Under the pieces are notes generated by a model, which saw only the letters and a program-made list of their open reading frames with translations, was not told the DNA's origin and ran no database searches. A program made the position numbers and the translations under genes. This document shows, one piece after another, positions 8,275-16,723 of a stretch of 64,000 nucleotides of DNA (position 1 is its first letter; each line of letters starts with the position of its first letter). This stretch comes from CAYZXT01 sp964482515 (GTDB lineage Bacteria; Elusimicrobiota; Elusimicrobia; FEN-1173), in assembly GCA_964482515.1 (NCBI GenBank), contig CAYZXT010000004.1, positions 75,374-139,373 on the forward strand, given 5' to 3'.

Positions 8275-10077
8275 CTATTTTTTCCCCGATTCGGGCGCCG
8301 GCGCCAGCCGCAGTCCCACGTCCCGCAATTGGATCGCCTCCACCGGGGAAGGCGCGCCGCTCATGGGATCGGTGCCTTTTTGCGTCTTCGGATAAGCCAT
8401 CACATCGCGGATGGAATCCTCCCCCGCCAGCAACGCGACGAACCGGTCCAGGCCCAAGGCGATGCCGCCGTGAGGCGGCGCGCCGAACTCCAAGGCATCG
8501 AGGAGAAAACCGAATTTGGAGCGGGCCGATTCCGATGATATCTGTAGGATATCAAATATTTTGGATTGCAGCGCGCTGCGGTGGATACGCAGGCTTCCGC
8601 CGCCGAGCTCCGTGCCGTTCAGCACGATGTCGTAGGCCCGGGAACGCACGGCCGCCAGTTTTTCGCCGGACAGCGGCGCGTCCTGCGCCAACATTTCCTT
8701 TTCGCTGGATTCATCCGGCCGCGTGAAGGGATGGTGCACGCTGACGTACCGCTTCTCCTCCGCGCTGTATTCGAACAGCGGAAACTTCTCGACCCACAGA
8801 AACTTGAAGACGTTCTTGTTCTTGGTCAGGCCCGCGCGTTTGGCCAGCTCGACCCGCAGCGCGCCCATGTAGGCGGACACGACCGGCGCCTGGTCCGCGC
8901 CGAAGAAAACGATGTCGCCCGACTGGGCCTCCGTGGATTTCTGCAGGCCGGACAACTCCTCCGGCGTGAAAAATTTCGTGATGGTGGATTCGGGGCCCGC
9001 GTCCGTGTATTTCACCCAGGCCAACCCCTTCGCGCCGAATGTTTTGATCCACTCGGTGAGTTTGTCGATCTCGGTGCGGGACATGGACGCGCCGCCCTTA
9101 AAACAGATCGCCCGCACCACGCCGCCCGCGGCCAGAGCGCCCGCGAACACCTTGAACCCGGTCTTGGCGAAGACGGACGACACGTCGCAGATCTCCATGG
9201 CGTAGCGCATGTCGGGTTTGTCCGAACCGAAGCGCCGCATGGCTTCGTCGTAGGACAGCCGCAGGAACGGCGTGTCGACGTCTTTCCCCAGCGCGTCCTT
9301 GAACACCTTTTTGATCAGCCCTTCGATCAGGCCGATGATGTCTTCCTCGTCGCAGAAGGACATCTCGATGTCGATCTGCGTGAACTCGGGCTGGCGGTCG
9401 GCGCGCAGGTCCTCGTCGCGGAAGCAGCGCGCCACCTGGTAGTAGCGGTCGAAGCCCGCCACCATGAAAAGCTGCTTGAAGAGCTGCGGCGATTGGGGCA
9501 GCGCGTAGAATTCCCCCGGCGACATGCGGGACGGCACCAGGAAATCCCGCGCGCCCTCCGGCGTGGACTTGGTGAGGAAAGGCGTTTCCAGTTCCAGGAA
9601 CCCGTTCTGAGCCAGGTAATCGCGGCTGGCCTGGGTGATCTTGTGGCGCAGCATCAGGTTCTTCTGCAGCGGCGGACGGCGAAGGTCGAGGTAGCGGTGT
9701 TTCAAACGGACGTCTTCGCTGGCGTTGGAAAACTCGGAAATCTCGAAAGGCGGCGTGCGGGATTCGTTCAGAACCTCCACCGCCTCCACCCACACTTCAA
9801 TTTGCCCCGTGCCCAGGTTCGCGTTCTCGGTCCCGGCGGGCCGCGGCTTCACTTCGCCCGAGATCTCCAGGACGAATTCGCCGCGCAGCGAGCCGCCCCG
9901 CGCGAAAACGTCCGCGCGCTCCGGATGAAACACCAGCTGGACCAACCCCTCGCGGTCGCGGAGGTCGATGAAGATTACCCCGCCGTGGTCGCGACGGTTA
10001 TGCACCCAACCCGTGAGCGTGATTTTTTTGCCGACGTGTTCCGAGCGGACCTGGCCACAATACATGGAGCGTTTCAT
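8275..10077 (-). CDS. aspS: Aspartyl-tRNA synthetase
   Basis: 600 residues, the bacterial-type length. Class II synthetase charging tRNA-Asp (or tRNA-Asx in non-discriminating forms). An N-terminal OB fold contains LTGWVHNRRDHGGVIFIDLRD. Motif 2 carries FRDEDLRADRQPEFTQIDIE. The bacterial GAD insertion spans about 290-420, and motif 3 is LGLDRFVALLAGEDSIRDV near the C terminus. It follows hisS by 34 bases, the common hisS-aspS pair. Whether it is discriminating cannot be decided by eye; gatCAB is not in view. Confidence 0.97.
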   Translation of the reverse strand: MKRSMYCGQVRSEHVGKKITLTGWVHNRRDHGGVIFIDLRDREGLVQLVFHPERADVFARGGSLRGEFVLEISGEVKPRPAGTENANLGTGQIEVWVEAVEVLNESRTPPFEISEFSNASEDVRLKHRYLDLRRPPLQKNLMLRHKITQASRDYLAQNGFLELETPFLTKSTPEGARDFLVPSRMSPGEFYALPQSPQLFKQLFMVAGFDRYYQVARCFRDEDLRADRQPEFTQIDIEMSFCDEEDIIGLIEGLIKKVFKDALGKDVDTPFLRLSYDEAMRRFGSDKPDMRYAMEICDVSSVFAKTGFKVFAGALAAGGVVRAICFKGGASMSRTEIDKLTEWIKTFGAKGLAWVKYTDAGPESTITKFFTPEELSGLQKSTEAQSGDIVFFGADQAPVVSAYMGALRVELAKRAGLTKNKNVFKFLWVEKFPLFEYSAEEKRYVSVHHPFTRPDESSEKEMLAQDAPLSGEKLAAVRSRAYDIVLNGTELGGGSLRIHRSALQSKIFDILQISSESARSKFGFLLDALEFGAPPHGGIALGLDRFVALLAGEDSIRDVMAYPKTQKGTDPMSGAPSPVEAIQLRDVGLRLAPAPESGKK

Positions 10078-10111
10078 GAAATTAGGTTTCCCTTTTTTAA
10101 ATTTGCCGCGT

Positions 10112-11374
10112 TTATTTTGATGCGATTTTTAAGACCAATCCAGCCAAAGGTATTTCTTCCTGCGAATGGCCTTCCAAATTCTTGATCAGCGCCGCCTGGC
10201 GCTTCAACTCGTCCTCGCCGATGATGACGACGAACTTCGCCTTCCAGGAATCGGCCCAGCGCATTTGGGCCTTGAGGCTCTTGTCCGGCGCGCCGATCTC
10301 CGCCGCGAGGCCGGCCTTCCGCAAGTCCTGAAGGATTTTGAATCCCGCTTGGCCCGTGCCTTGTCCGGCGAGGGCGACGAACACCTTCGTCGAGGATTCT
10401 ACCATGTCCTTCGAAAGCTCTTCGCCGTAGCGGGCCCGCGCCACGCGGTCCATGCCGAGGGCGAAACCGATGGCCGGCACGTCCGGGCCGCCGAGCATCT
10501 TCACCAGGGAATCGTAGCGCCCGCCCGCGCCCAGCGCGTCTTGCGCTCCGAGGCCCGGCGCCGTCACTTCGAAGACCGTGCGCGAGTAATAATCGAGGCC
10601 GCGGACCAAGCGCGGCGCGCGCTCATACTCAAACCCAACGGAGGACAGCAACGCGGTAAGCTCGTTATCGTGCGCTTTGCATTCGTCGCAGAGGAAATCC
10701 TTCATCAGGGGCGCGTCCGACAGCTTCGGCCCGTCCACTTTGCAATCCAAAACGCGCAGCGGATTGCGATCCAACCGGCGCTGACAGTCTTCGCAAAGGG
10801 AATCTTTCTTTGCATTCAAATAGGTCACGAGAGCTTCGCGGTAAACCGGCCGGCACTTGGTGTCGCCGATGGAGTTGATGAAAAACTTCGCGCCCGTCAG
10901 CCGATAGGCCGCGAGGATGTCGCGGATCAGCAACAGCATGTCCGCGTCCGCCTGGGGCGACGGGTTGCCGAAGAACTCCGCGCCGATCTGCCAGAACTCG
11001 CGGTAGCGACCGGCCTGGGGACGTTCCGCGCGGAACATGGGGCCGATGTAGAAAAGTTTTTTCAGTCCGCCGGTCTTGTCGTAGCTGTGCTCGAGGTAGG
11101 CCCGCACGACGCCCGCCGTGCCTTCGGGGCGGAGCGCCAGATGGCGGCCGCCGCGGTCTTCGAAAGCGAACATCTCTTTTTCCACGATGTCCGTCGTGTC
11201 GCCCACGGCGCGCTTGAACAGCTCCACGTTCTCGAAAACCGGCGTGCGGATTTCCGAATAGCCGTAGCGGCGGAACATCTCCTGGGCCGCGTTCTCCAGC
11301 TCCCGGAACGCCTGGACTTCCCGGTCGGCCAGGTCGCGCGTACCGCGGGGCGCTGAATATCTCATATTACTCAA
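10112..11374 (-). CDS. hisS: Histidyl-tRNA synthetase
   Basis: 420 residues. Class IIa synthetase for tRNA-His. It starts near YSAPRGTRDL; motif 2 gives FYIGPMFRAERPQAGRYREFWQ; the histidine-specific stretch reads LVRGLDYYSRTVFE; motif 3 has GGRYDSLVKMLGG with PAIGFALGMDR. The C-terminal anticodon-binding domain covers about 325-420. The first and fourth codons are both Met, either being a possible start. It heads the hisS-aspS pair. Confidence 0.97.
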   Translation of the reverse strand: MSNMRYSAPRGTRDLADREVQAFRELENAAQEMFRRYGYSEIRTPVFENVELFKRAVGDTTDIVEKEMFAFEDRGGRHLALRPEGTAGVVRAYLEHSYDKTGGLKKLFYIGPMFRAERPQAGRYREFWQIGAEFFGNPSPQADADMLLLIRDILAAYRLTGAKFFINSIGDTKCRPVYREALVTYLNAKKDSLCEDCQRRLDRNPLRVLDCKVDGPKLSDAPLMKDFLCDECKAHDNELTALLSSVGFEYERAPRLVRGLDYYSRTVFEVTAPGLGAQDALGAGGRYDSLVKMLGGPDVPAIGFALGMDRVARARYGEELSKDMVESSTKVFVALAGQGTGQAGFKILQDLRKAGLAAEIGAPDKSLKAQMRWADSWKAKFVVIIGEDELKRQAALIKNLEGHSQEEIPLAGLVLKIASK

Positions 11375-11437
11375 GCCTCAGGTCGAATTTTTATTAAGAT
11401 TTTTAGGGAAATCAAAATAAGTTGACCGGAAAAATTA

Positions 11438-12118
11438 TCAGAAAACCCAGCCCTGAAGTTTCGCCGGGTCCGTCAGCGTGACGGTTTTCCCTTCGATGGA
11501 CAGGCAGCCCGTCCGCTTGAAGCGGTTCAGGACGCGGGTCACCATCTCGCGCGCCGTGCCGGCCATGTCCGCCAGCTCCTGGTGGGAAAGCGGCATTTTG
11601 ATCATCACGCCCGCCGGCGTTTTCTTCCCGTAGCGGTCCGACAGGTCCAAAAGGATTTTGGCGATGCGGCCCAGCACGTTGTTGAAGGAAAGGGACTCGA
11701 TCTCCTGGTCCGCGCGCCGCAGGCGGATGCAAAGCGTCTTCAGCATGGAGAGCGACATGTCGGGCCGGGTGCGGAGTATCCCCTGGAAATCCTTGGCGTG
11801 GATGATGATGACCGTGGACGGCTCCACGGCCTTCGCCGCGGCGGAGCGGTCGAGGCTTGAGAAGAGGGCCATTTCGCCGAAGAAATCCCCCGGCTCGAGG
11901 TAATCGAAGATCTTGGTTTTCCCCGTGGCGGACTGGATGAAGATTTTGACGCGGCCCTTGCTGACGATATAAAGGCTGTCGCCCGGCGAAGATTTCGAAA
12001 AGATCGTCTCCCCTTTTTTCATCTCCCGCGTCTTGGCGATGCGCCCGATCACTTGCAGGTCCTGGCCGGACACGCCTTTAAACAACGATACCTTTTTTAA
12101 AAATGCCTCTATTTCCAT
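11438..12118 (-). CDS. Crp/Fnr-family transcription regulator
   Basis: 226 residues from the ATG at 12118, preferred over a longer reading whose first 21 residues look non-coding. Residues 1-120 form a cyclic-nucleotide-type beta barrel (FLKKVSLFKGVSGQDL, then GDSLYIVSKGRVKIF and GDFFGEMALFS). A dimer helix follows, then the winged helix at about 150-220 with recognition helix SHQELADMAGTAREMVTRVLNRF. There is no N-terminal cysteine cluster, so it is not an iron-sulphur FNR. The effector is unknown. It is divergent from the patatin gene, which carries the same kind of sensor domain. Confidence 0.85.
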   Translation of the reverse strand: MEIEAFLKKVSLFKGVSGQDLQVIGRIAKTREMKKGETIFSKSSPGDSLYIVSKGRVKIFIQSATGKTKIFDYLEPGDFFGEMALFSSLDRSAAAKAVEPSTVIIIHAKDFQGILRTRPDMSLSMLKTLCIRLRRADQEIESLSFNNVLGRIAKILLDLSDRYGKKTPAGVMIKMPLSHQELADMAGTAREMVTRVLNRFKRTGCLSIEGKTVTLTDPAKLQGWVF

Positions 12119-12253
12119 GTATGGTCGCCCCAGGTTTAAAAATCCCGCGGGGAAGGCCAAACCGGCCCGTCCCTTGAACACGCGAATTTTATTGATAATT
12201 CGCTCTTTTTACTGCGCGAATTTTATCATTTTTCGTCGAATACTGCACAAGCT

Positions 12254-12282
12254 TTGACAATAACCGATTTTGGGGATAAGTT
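12254..12282 (+). promoter_or_regulatory. Sigma70-type promoter of the patatin gene
   Basis: TTGACA at 12254-12259 is separated by 17 bases from TAAGTT at 12277-12282. The perfect -35 box also reads as a TTG codon in frame with the gene, which makes a longer but probably false N terminus. Confidence 0.5.
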
Positions 12283-12316
12283 TACAGGGCCGGATGTCTA
12301 TACAGAGGGGGTCCTT

Positions 12317-14314
12317 GTGTCTTCCCCGTCCATGGATTGGGTGCCGTTCCTGAAGAAAGTAGGGTTCTTCTCCGCCTTCAACGAGGATGAGCTGTCCCTC
12401 ATCGCCCGGCGCATGTCCGTGTTTTCCATGTCCAAAGGCGCGGTGCTCTTCCGCGAAGGAGAACAGGGCGAGGCGCTGTACCTGATCCACTCAGGCCGCA
12501 TCCGTCTGAGCCAGGGCCGCAACGGCCAGGAACGGACTGTGGCCTTCGCCGGGCGCGGCGATACGATCGGCGAAATGTCTCTCATTGCCGGCCAGCCCAC
12601 GCTCTACACCGCCACCGTGGACGCGACCGCAGACCTCATCGTCCTTTACCGCAAGGATTTCGAACCCATCCTGAACGAGGTCCCCACCGCGGCGCTCCAT
12701 CTGTCCCGCGTGCTGGCGAAACGCCTGGTGGAATCCACCCGGCAGGAACCCACTTCCGCTGTCCCGTCCAAAATCTACCCCATCATCAGCCACCAGTCCT
12801 TGCCCAACCGCGTGGTCTTCACCGTGAACCTCGCGCTCTCGCTGGCCGAACAAACCCGGCGGCGCGTCCTGCTGTTGGATATCCTGGACCAGGACTCGGG
12901 CGTCTTCACCGCGGCCCTCGGGATGCGGCCCGTTCGCGTGGGAGAAAATTCCCTGCGGCAGGAAGACCTTCAGTCCGCGAACATCATGCAACGCCTGGTC
13001 GTTTATCACCCGTCGGGGCTGGAATTGCTGACCCTGCCGCTCGCATTGATGGACGGTAAATTCTTCAGCGCCCTCTACCCGTTCCTCGCGCTGCTCCGCG
13101 ATAAATACGACATCACATTGCTGTCCCTGCCGCCGAAGATCACGCCCGCCGTGCGCGTGATCCTGGAGGAATCCGATTCGCCGCTGTACGTGGAAAAAGA
13201 CACCGTCCATCCGGACGACCCCAAGACCCTGGCGGATATAGCATCCATCATTCCGGCGGACAAGATCACGCGCGTGCAATTGACGGAAAGCGCCCCCACC
13301 CTCGGCGGCCCAGTGGTGAACTTCCGCCTGCCCTGGCGCCAGACCATGTCGCGCGAATTGATGGACTCGGGGAAAATATTCCTCCCCGGGGACGCGTCCT
13401 CCACGCAGCGGATGGTCGACCGCCTGGCGCGCCACCTCGGCGGGATCCGCATCGGCTTCGTGATGGGGTCCGGCGCCAGCTACGGCTACAGCATGATCGG
13501 CATGCTGAAGGTCTTGGAGCGGAACGGGATTTTCCCCGACGTGATCTCCGGAACGTCCATCGGCGCGCTGATCGGAAGTTTTTACGCGGCCGGGAAGACG
13601 CCCTCGGAGCTGGAGGAGATCGCCTTGAGCATCACGAAGAAGAAACTTTTCGCTCTCTCGGACATCACGCTGCCGTGGCAGGGGTTGATCCTGGGGCGGG
13701 AGGTGCTGCGATTTTTGAAAACGGTTCTGGGCGAGAAGACCTTCGACGAATTGGACATTCCCTTCGCCTGCGTGGCGACGGACATCATGTCGGGAGAGGA
13801 AGTGGTGTTGAAGGACGGAAAAGTGGCGGAGGCGGTGCGGGGGTCGTTGTCGCTGCCGTTCTTCTTCCAGCCCTTCTTCCTGAACGGACGCTATTTGGTG
13901 GACGGAGGCCTCACCAACCCCGTTCCGACGTCGGTGGCCGCGGCCCTGGGCGCGAACATCCTGATCTCGGTGAACCTGACGACGAAGCCTTCGGCGAAAA
14001 AGCTGGCCGGGTTCCGCAACCGCCGGCGCTATTCGTCCGCCTACATGAAGGGCCCGAACATTCTGGAAGTGATGATGAAGACCATCTACACGATGCAGTT
14101 CGAGATCGCACAAGCGCGTTCGGAAATGTCCCACGTGGTGATCGCGCCGGACATGTCTTCCTTCGCCTGGTCGGAGTTCCACCGCGCGCCCGACATCATC
14201 CGGATCGGCGAAACGGTCATGGAGGACGCCCTGCCGAAAATCAAGACGCTCCTGCCTCTCTACGCGGACCACTGCCGCGTCCCCCTTAAAAAAGCCGCCA
14301 ACAACGGATACTGA
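12317..14314 (+). CDS. Cyclic-nucleotide-domain patatin phospholipase (NTE-like)
   Basis: 665 residues from GTG 12317, chosen for its Shine-Dalgarno (GAGGGGG, 5 bases before). Residues 5-130 are a cNMP-binding barrel (FLKKVGFFSAFNEDEL, GEALYLIHSGRIRL, GDTIGEMSLI). Residues about 150-300 resemble a MinD/ParA fold without a Walker A loop (FTVNLALSLAEQTRRRVLLLDI). The patatin domain spans about 375-580 with oxyanion loop GSGASYG near 383, nucleophile elbow GTSIG near 411 and Asp motif DGGLTNPVP near 528, so the Ser-Asp dyad is intact. Such proteins are membrane-lipid acyl hydrolases. A Crp/Fnr gene is divergent. Confidence 0.85.
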   Translation: MSSPSMDWVPFLKKVGFFSAFNEDELSLIARRMSVFSMSKGAVLFREGEQGEALYLIHSGRIRLSQGRNGQERTVAFAGRGDTIGEMSLIAGQPTLYTATVDATADLIVLYRKDFEPILNEVPTAALHLSRVLAKRLVESTRQEPTSAVPSKIYPIISHQSLPNRVVFTVNLALSLAEQTRRRVLLLDILDQDSGVFTAALGMRPVRVGENSLRQEDLQSANIMQRLVVYHPSGLELLTLPLALMDGKFFSALYPFLALLRDKYDITLLSLPPKITPAVRVILEESDSPLYVEKDTVHPDDPKTLADIASIIPADKITRVQLTESAPTLGGPVVNFRLPWRQTMSRELMDSGKIFLPGDASSTQRMVDRLARHLGGIRIGFVMGSGASYGYSMIGMLKVLERNGIFPDVISGTSIGALIGSFYAAGKTPSELEEIALSITKKKLFALSDITLPWQGLILGREVLRFLKTVLGEKTFDELDIPFACVATDIMSGEEVVLKDGKVAEAVRGSLSLPFFFQPFFLNGRYLVDGGLTNPVPTSVAAALGANILISVNLTTKPSAKKLAGFRNRRRYSSAYMKGPNILEVMMKTIYTMQFEIAQARSEMSHVVIAPDMSSFAWSEFHRAPDIIRIGETVMEDALPKIKTLLPLYADHCRVPLKKAANNGY

Positions 14315-14343
14315 ATTACCGTCCTGATCCTAATAAAATCGTC

Positions 14344-14423
14344 GCCCCGGAATGATTTTTTCCGGGGCCCATAACGTGATCTCTGATAACATGGATTCCG
14401 GCCAAAAACATGCCGGAATGACG
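14344..14423. repeat. Intergenic double-hairpin repeat, copy A
   Basis: Two hairpins: CCCCGGAA (14345-14352) with TTCCGGGG (14360-14367), and ATTCCGGC (14395-14402) with GCCGGAAT (14412-14419). It lies between convergent genes and may also terminate transcription. The second half is almost identical to that of copy E at 51.6 kb. Confidence 0.75.
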
Positions 14424-14434
14424 GCGGCAAGTAA

Positions 14435-15265
14435 CTAAACCAAACTTTCTCTTGGCATTCTGACCGGCGCCGGCGAACCGCTGCGCTCCCACTCCACGAT
14501 ACAGGTCTTTTGGTACTCGCACCAATGGCAGCGCCTCGGCTCGAAGGCCCAGGTGAACCCGTCCAGCCGCTGCACGTCCAGGATTTTGTCGATCTGCCGC
14601 GAAAGGTTGTCCGCCACCCGGGACATCTCGTGCGCCGTCGGGACCGGGAACATCACGGGCTCCTGCAGGACGAGCGGGCTGTCGGCCCCGTCCCCCTTCA
14701 CGAACACGTCGAAGCAGAGGGCCTTGGGCAAACGGCCGAACATCCGCTCGCAGGCCCAGGCGTAGATCACCAGCTGCGTGATGTCCGCCTTGCGCGGATC
14801 GTAGGGTTTGTTGGACGTCTTGAAATCGTGAAGGACCCAGTCCGTGTCCATGAGATCGAACTTGCCGGAGATCTCATGTCCGCCCGGAAGCGGTATCTTG
14901 AAGGGACATTCCACGCCCCGCGGCGCGGGCTGGAGCGCGGGCGCGCGCTCGGTCATGAAGCGCTCGAGGAAATGCTCCCCCATCGCGCGCAGGTAATGGA
15001 ACTCCGCCGGGCCGCGCAGCAACTCGTCCGGCACCCGGGCCAAGCCCGCCTCCAATTCCGCCTGAAAAACTTTGACGACATCGGCGAAGGCCAAGTCCTT
15101 CCGCGTGTCGATCTTTTGTTGGAAGTTGGCTTCCAGGGCGGCGTGGAGAGAGACGCCGAAGGTCAGCTCAGGACGCTGCGGGGCGGGGAGTTCGCGGACG
15201 TAGCGGTATTCGTATTTTTTCGGACAAAAACTGTAGGCGCCGACCTTGGAATAGCTGGCCTTCAC
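14435..15265 (-). CDS. PD-(D/E)XK nuclease-family protein (RecB/Cas4-like)
   Basis: 276 residues from GTG 15265, which overlaps the tldD stop in a GTGA junction. It opens with SYSKVGAYSFCPKKYEYRYV, the helical Cys motif of RecB/AddB-type nucleases. Then GKFDLMDTDWVLHDFKTSNKP (shorter motifs GKFD and DFKT) gives the catalytic Asp and (D/E)XK Lys. The end has CHWCEYQKTC. With the first Cys this makes a Cas4/AddB-like iron-sulphur cysteine set. No CRISPR array or helicase lies nearby, so it is more likely a stand-alone repair nuclease than Cas4. Confidence 0.8.
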   Translation of the reverse strand: MKASYSKVGAYSFCPKKYEYRYVRELPAPQRPELTFGVSLHAALEANFQQKIDTRKDLAFADVVKVFQAELEAGLARVPDELLRGPAEFHYLRAMGEHFLERFMTERAPALQPAPRGVECPFKIPLPGGHEISGKFDLMDTDWVLHDFKTSNKPYDPRKADITQLVIYAWACERMFGRLPKALCFDVFVKGDGADSPLVLQEPVMFPVPTAHEMSRVADNLSRQIDKILDVQRLDGFTWAFEPRRCHWCEYQKTCIVEWERSGSPAPVRMPRESLV

Positions 15266-16650
15266 TTTTGGGCGCCGCCGACCACGAGCTTCGGAACGCG
15301 CAGCGTGGGGACGCCGTCGGACACGGGAACGCTCTGCCCGTCCTTTCCGCAGGTCCCTATGGACCAGCCCAAATCCGAGCCGACGCGGTCGATGGTCCGC
15401 AGGACTTCCGGCCCGTTGCCCAGGAGCGTCGCGCCGCGCACCATGTTCTTCACGCGGCCGTTCTCCACCCAATGTCCCTCTTCCACTTCGAAGACGAAAT
15501 CGCCCGTGGCCGTGTTCACCTGGCCGCCGCCCATGCGCGTGACGAGCAGTCCCTTGGACAGGGAGGCGACGATCCCGCGGGGATCGTCCTTGCCAGGCGC
15601 GATGAACGTGTTGGACATGCGGGGGATCGGCTTCCTGTTGTAGGCTTCGCGGCGGCCGTGGCCGTTGGAGGCCCGACGGTCTTTTCGCGCGGACCGCCGG
15701 TCATACAAATACGTTTTCAGGACGCCGCGGTCCACCAGCACGGTGCGCTCCGCTGGGACCGCCTCGTCGTCGTAAAAGAACGAACCGCGCTGCCCGGCGC
15801 GGGTGGGATCGTCCAGCACCGTGACCAGGGGGTTCGCGACCTTCTGCCCGATCTTTTTCGCGAAGTGGGGCGAAGACCCCTGCTGGATGCCGTCCGCCTC
15901 CAGCGCATGGCCGATCGCTTCGTGGATCAGGGTGCCGCCGGCTTCGGAGGCGATCACCACCGCCATCTCGCCCGCGGGCGCGGGCGGCGCGATCAGTTTG
16001 GCGACGGCGCGCTTGGCCGCCAGTTCCGCGGCCCATTCCGGCGCGTGGTTGGAAAGGATCTCATGGCCCGCCACGCCGCCGACGGATTCGTAGCCCGTCT
16101 GGATCAGGCCGTCCTTGGACGCGGTCACGCTGACCGTGAGCACGATGTAGACCCGCTCCTCCTCGAACATCTCGCCCGCGGAATTGACGACGGCCACCCG
16201 CTTGATACGCTCGCCGAAGTTCACGGTCACCTGCTGCACCGTGGAGAAATTGCGCGCGGTGCGGTCGGCCCGCTGGAGGATCGACATCTTGTCCTGAAGG
16301 GAAAGGGTCTCGGGGCGCTGCTGAACGACATGGTGGCGCAGCGGAAAGGTCTTCCAGGAAAACTTCTTTTTGGCGGCGGGAAGATGTCCCGTCAAATCCT
16401 TGGCCAGGCCGAACAGGCGGGCCTTCTCGTCCTCGCCGATCCCCTGGGACAGCGGGCGGCGGAGGTCCAGGTGGCCGAACAGCGTCTCTTCCCCCCGCAC
16501 GCAGCGGAGCCCGACGCCGGACGAGGCGCCCTGGATGACGTCGTCCAACCGGCCGTCTTCCCAGCGCAGCGAAAGGCTGTCGGTTTCCTCGAAATAGAGG
16601 TCCGTGAAATTTCCCCGGTTCAAAACCGGTTCAAAAAGTTTCGGGTCCAT
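15262..16650 (-). CDS. tldD: TldD metallopeptidase
   Basis: 462 residues from ATG 16650; a longer frame upstream only shadows the sensor kinase. TldD/TldE (PmbA) is a heterodimeric zinc protease that trims peptides. The active site HEAIGHALEAD is intact, and the C-terminal GTCGKDGQSVPVSDG and TLRV segment is typical of TldD rather than TldE. No tldE/pmbA gene is adjacent, so the partner must be elsewhere, or the protein acts alone. It lies between the histidine kinase and the nuclease, and overlaps the nuclease by 4 bases. Confidence 0.9.
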   Translation of the reverse strand: MDPKLFEPVLNRGNFTDLYFEETDSLSLRWEDGRLDDVIQGASSGVGLRCVRGEETLFGHLDLRRPLSQGIGEDEKARLFGLAKDLTGHLPAAKKKFSWKTFPLRHHVVQQRPETLSLQDKMSILQRADRTARNFSTVQQVTVNFGERIKRVAVVNSAGEMFEEERVYIVLTVSVTASKDGLIQTGYESVGGVAGHEILSNHAPEWAAELAAKRAVAKLIAPPAPAGEMAVVIASEAGGTLIHEAIGHALEADGIQQGSSPHFAKKIGQKVANPLVTVLDDPTRAGQRGSFFYDDEAVPAERTVLVDRGVLKTYLYDRRSARKDRRASNGHGRREAYNRKPIPRMSNTFIAPGKDDPRGIVASLSKGLLVTRMGGGQVNTATGDFVFEVEEGHWVENGRVKNMVRGATLLGNGPEVLRTIDRVGSDLGWSIGTCGKDGQSVPVSDGVPTLRVPKLVVGGAQK

Positions 16651-16723
16651 TGGGGTACATTTTAACTTTTTTCTTGGGAGCGGAATTAAAGTAATTCCGA
16701 CGGAGGACTTCGGAGGGGACCGG

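Noticed and set aside
8566..10185. A 539-residue plus-strand open frame opposite aspS
   Set aside because: Shadow of aspS, whose synthetase motifs are unambiguous.
12254..12316. TTG 12254 as the start of the patatin gene
   Set aside because: The TTG is the first part of a perfect TTGACA -35 box with a -10 box 17 bases on; GTG 12317 has a Shine-Dalgarno.
12491..14272. A 593-residue open frame on the strand opposite the patatin gene
   Set aside because: Its composition (His/Arg/Gln/Val-rich, no fold motif) is typical of the antisense of a G+C-rich gene; the plus-strand frame has intact domain motifs.
14435..15265. Assignment of the nuclease as Cas4
   Set aside because: There is no CRISPR array or other cas gene in the window; the cysteine pattern is also found in AddB/RecB-type stand-alone nucleases.
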